From contig MU646611.1 of the NCBI GenBank assembly GCA_026770585.1, positions 385,478 to 402,614 on the forward strand: a DNA stretch of 17,137 nucleotides, in the 5' to 3' direction. Source of the DNA: Baffinella frigidus. Taxonomy: Eukaryota > Cryptophyceae > Cryptomonadales > Baffinellaceae. Position numbers and translations under genes: made by a program. Below are positions 9,201 to 14,136 of this stretch, piece after piece (position 1 is the first letter of the stretch; each line of letters opens with the position of its first letter). The notes under the pieces were generated by a model, which made no database searches, was not told the origin of the DNA, and saw only the letters and a program-made list of their open reading frames with translations.

Positions 9201-11894
9201 CAAGACTCTCCCCTGAAACCCGATTTCTGGAAACCTTGGCAGGCTTGGACTCCGTGGTGGCCTCCGCGCAAAGCTTCGAGTACTACGAGGAGCCTGTCCT
9301 GACGGGAGCCCTGCCCAGCAGCGGCCCTGTCACTGGCGGGACTAAGGTGTTCCCTCCATCATTATCGAATGACGTTAAGTTCTGCAGGATTTCTTAACAA
9401 ACGCACTGTGTGATTTGAACCCGTTTGCAGGTAGTTTTATTCTTTGTCAATACGTACAGGTTATGGTCTGAACCCGGACCCCCCCTGCAAGGTCTTCATA
9501 TCCGGGACGGAATCCTTCGACCGCAATTCAAACCACCGTTTTGCCATCTTAGGGGTGGTCTCTGTGCTATGGTAAAACTATGTCAACGCTAAGCCAGCAA
9601 AAACCACCCTGAACAGCAAAAACCACACACAAAACGCGTTTTAATTCCAACAAACCAAAAAATCTGGATTCCCCACTGCAAGGTGGTCACAACCGGGACC
9701 GGATGTTTTAACCGCGGGGCGTTGTCAATACGTCCACACGAGGCTATCTATGCGAACAGATTCCTAACTCAATTATAGGATTATTGCCCAGGAAACACGC
9801 CAAAAGTCAGCAATTGGTCACGTGGCGCCCGCAATTCGGGCGGCTTCATGGCCAAATATAACGAAAATTATTACACACGGTTAAAATAGAAATTTATTCT
9901 GTTCGCATGGGTGGCCTCGTGTGGGTACAGGTTATGGTCTAATCCCGGATCCCCCCTGCCAGGTGGTCATAACTGGGACGGGCTTTTTCAACCGCGGTGC
10001 GAAAGATTGCGTCTTCACGGAATACACGGGCGCGCCGAAACCGGTGTTTCGGCCAGCGGAGTTTTCGGGGTGTGTCAACGGCTTCTGTACCACCGCGGTA
10101 TCCCCCCGTACCGTATTTGAGTATCCGACCAAGGAGAGAGAAACCGAGGAGCTCTCTGGTACGGATTGACACCATGGTCGTACCGAATCCGAAATCGCCC
10201 ATCCTGGACTGCAGTTTCGAAGCATTTAGGGGGGAGGGGTGAATTATTGGAGGGGGGGGGGCACTTACATGGTTCATTAGTCGGCCTAATTAAATGTTAG
10301 CCTCCCCTATGTAATTCCTTCTATCAACTACCTATGAAAGTGCAAATGATTCAGTTACCTTCCGAAATTACCCCCATCATCATTGTGGACAGGCGTACGA
10401 GAGTCCTTGGATGCCCAGCACCGTCACACTCTAATGGCAAAAAAACCGCCACCCCCGGGCAGCAGTATCCTGCATTGACTGGTGGTACGATCGACTTTTG
10501 AGAAATTTCTGGTTCTGAATTTCTCGTGGACATAAACGGCTCCAATTTCTCAATTTCCCATTTTCTGGGTGGCCAACTTCTCGGCACACCGCTCCACGAT
10601 CGATGGAGGAGTTCCTCCCCCGATCGATATCTCATGAATCCACCATCATTGTGGACAGGCGTGTGAGAGTCCTCCGATGTCCAGCACCGTCACCCCCGGG
10701 AAGCAATTCGTCTCAAAGCTCTCGCTCTCCTTCAACGGACAGCAGACGCACCAGGCCCTCAACTACACGGTGCCCAACTCCCTAAACTCTGAACCCTGAA
10801 CCCTGAACCCTAAACCCCGAACCCTGAACCCCAAACCCTAAACCCTAAACCCTAAACCCTAAACCCTCAACTCTAACCTTAAGTGCCCAATCCTTAGATC
10901 CCTGAATGTCTTGCTCTGTCTGAATAAAACCGGGCTTGCGATAAAAGCGTTTTAGTAGCCTGTGAGTACTTGAGTTTCTGCCCTAAATGTCTTTTAAGGC
11001 CAGCCCGGTTCTACTCAGGCAGAGCTAGAACTACACGGTGCCACACCCCTAGGTGTGCAGATCTGCTGGCCACGAAACCACCTCATAAATGACTGAATTT
11101 GACGACGCTGGTGCTGAGACGTCGCCGTTTGGAATTCCCCGTTGTTTTGGTGGCCAACAAATCTGTTTCCTGCCCGGTTCATCGCCGTTGTGGTATCAAC
11201 ACACCTGGACTGTCTTTCGTGTGGTTGACCCCACACCCGTTGGCCACCAAAACCCTAAACCCCAAACCCCAAACCCTGAACCCTAAACCCTAAACCTCAA
11301 ACCCTAAACCCTAAACTCTAAATCCTAAACCTTCAAACCCTGAACCCTGAACCCTGCAACCTGCACTCTACACTCGAAACCTTAAACCCCAAACCCTCAA
11401 CCTCATGCCCGTTGGCGGCAGGTGTATCCTCTTCCGGTGGTGACGAGCGTGTCTCCGACCACCTGCCCTAACTACGGGGGGACTTCCATCCTCGTCAAGG
11501 GCAGGTCTGAGTCCATAACTAACGAGAGAGCTTGATAACTACCAACACAGCCGCCATATGTGCACCCCCACCGAGGCTGTGTGTAGCCCACTCTGTTTCA
11601 AATACGGGGGCACCTCCATCCTCTTCACGGGCAGGTCTCATATGGAACCCACATCTAATTGTCATCACCTTTTGGCTATCTTATGGGTGGGGTTTATGCT
11701 ATGGTGAAGCTATGTCGAGGCTAAGATAGCACCTGGCCGACCACCTGACCCAACTCCGGGGGGACCTCCATCCTCGTCAAGGGCAAGTTTGACAACTAGC
11801 CCGCTTGGTTCCGGGCAACACATAACCCACTTTGTTTTCGTTGCTAGGATCCGATGCCACTAAACACTGAACCCTAAACCCCGAACCCTAAACC

Positions 11895-11933
<39 letters not shown>

Positions 11934-12007
11934 ACCCCCAACCCTCTACCCTCAACCCTCAACCCTCAACCTTCAACCTTCAACCCTCAACCCCAAACCC
12001 TCAACCA

Positions 12008-12066
<59 letters not shown>

Positions 12067-14089
12067 ACCTTCAACCTTCAACCCTCAACCCCAAACCCTC
12101 AACCCTCAACCCTCAACCCTCAACCCCAAACCCTCAACCCCAAAGCCCCAAACCCCTCAACCCTATTCCCTGAACCCCACACCCCAAACCTTAACAATCT
12201 TAAAACCTCAACTCTAACCCTTCTCCGGCACGGCAGCTTCTTGGGAGGAGCGTTCCCATCAGACCGCTTCTGCACCTTTTGGACAGACGACGCTGCCCAG
12301 GTGCCCCCCCCTCCCCCTAGCAGCCATCGGGGGCTTCGCGAATACAGTCAATCTAAACAATTTGTACTAGAGGCAGCGTGGTCTGTCACCCCGTCCACAC
12401 GAGGCTACTCATGCGAACAGAATTCTCAGCCAATTATTGGATTATTCCCCAGGAAACACGCCAAAAGTCAGCAATTTGTCACCTACATGCACGCTTTCCG
12501 TGCCGGTTCTTGGGCGGAGCGTTCCCGGCAGACCGCTTCTGCACCTTTTGGACCAACGACGCTGTCCAAGTGCCCCACACGAGGCTACCCAGGTCAACGG
12601 AATAAATGGACGTTTTTGGGTTTTGTGGGAAAGCCTGCACGGAAAGGCATCGGGGCAGCGTGAACCAACGCGGCTGTCTGCACCAGTTGACTCATTTCCC
12701 CCATTTCGGCAGAGGGACGCTATGCGGCTGGACCCCACATGGACATTCGATTCCTCCGAACCAACCCTGCGCTTCTCCACATCCCTCATGATCACGGCGG
12801 CCGCGAGCAACAGCACGCACCTCACGTGCCCCTGCCCAGCAAATCCGCGCGTCGTGAGAATATCGCTGCGGATCGCACTATCGTTCAACCGCCAGAACTA
12901 CTTCCCAGGTGCCTACCCACACGGCAGACTACGAACCTTTCATCAAAAGTCAACTTACCTGAAGACGATTAACTTCCAGGATTTTTCTGTGCAAATTGGT
13001 CACGTAATACCCTGGAATCCGGGATGAACGATGCACGCACCTCACGTGCCCCTGCCCGGCGAATCCGCGCGTCGTGCGGATATCTCTGCGGATCGCGCTA
13101 TCGTTCAACCGCCAGAACTACTTCCCAGGTACCTAGCTCTTTCTCAGTCTATTTAGGCGTACCAATTCCGCGAGCCCGGGCTCTTTCCCGAGGCGGGCTT
13201 ATCCGTCCCGAGGCGGGCCCACGAAAAATCACGCATCTCACGTGCCCCTGTCCTTCGAATCCGCGCGTCGTGAGGATATCGCTGCGGATCGCGCCGTCTT
13301 TCAACCGCCAGAACTACTTTCCAGGTTCCACTCCACACAGCGGACTTCGAAGGGATTTTCGGCCCACATTGGGCCAGCTTTCCGTTACCTTATCCATAGG
13401 AACTCCCCTATGTCCCTACGGGTTGCCTACCGTAGGGTCGTAGGTCTTATCGCTCAAGGGTCATTCAAAAATCCCTTCGAAGTCCGCTATGTGGCTGCGG
13501 ATCGTGCTGTCGTTCCAACCGCCAGAACCGCTTCCCTGGTACCTCACTCGGGTTGACTGTCAGACTATTCTCGCTGTGAGCGAACCAGTTCCACTTCACG
13601 GAAACAGATCTTTTTCCGACCAGGGTTACACACAACAGCCGTTCTCATAACCTGTAGCCTGAACGGCCCAATCTAATCCCGGAGAGTGTTCAAAATGAAT
13701 ACGATTTCGGGGATCTCCGATCCGTTTTGCATTGAAATTTACTACACACTTGGTTTGGGACGTGACCGGAAGATCTAGGTATTTAGTAATTTTCATCCCA
13801 AAACCGACCGGAGATCCACGAAATGGTATTCATTATGAATACTTGTCCGATGAAATCAGTCAGTCAGTTGGTTGCGTCGTAGATAGAGTGGTTTACAAAC
13901 ATGTTGGCCACGAGAATAAATAAAACAACGGGGAAAAATGACGGTTTAGTACCGTCATCATCAATCTTTGCCATGTTTTCATTCTTTTCTCGTGGTCGGG
14001 AGATGTGAAAACCACTCCAACAAGAATGCATTGTGGACCCGAATTCGCTGCATCCGCAGGCGGACCGGATTCCAGAGGGAGCGCTTTAC

Positions 14090-14136
<47 letters not shown>

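Noticed and set aside
9963-10149. Exon 15 extending to the stop at 10149 as a gene end
   Set aside because: The IPT domain would end before its second cysteine; splicing at 10112 into 10659 restores SPRT-ACESPP in frame.
11858-12225. CRISPR-like array
   Set aside because: Units are 7 bases with no spacers, in a eukaryotic intron.
12442-12888. 148-codon minus-strand open frame
   Set aside because: Antisense shadow of exons 18 and 19; no recognizable motif.
12437-13027. 196-codon plus-strand open frame as a single gene
   Set aside because: It covers exon 18 echo and exon 19 in other frames; the IPT motifs and splice sites favour the spliced reading.
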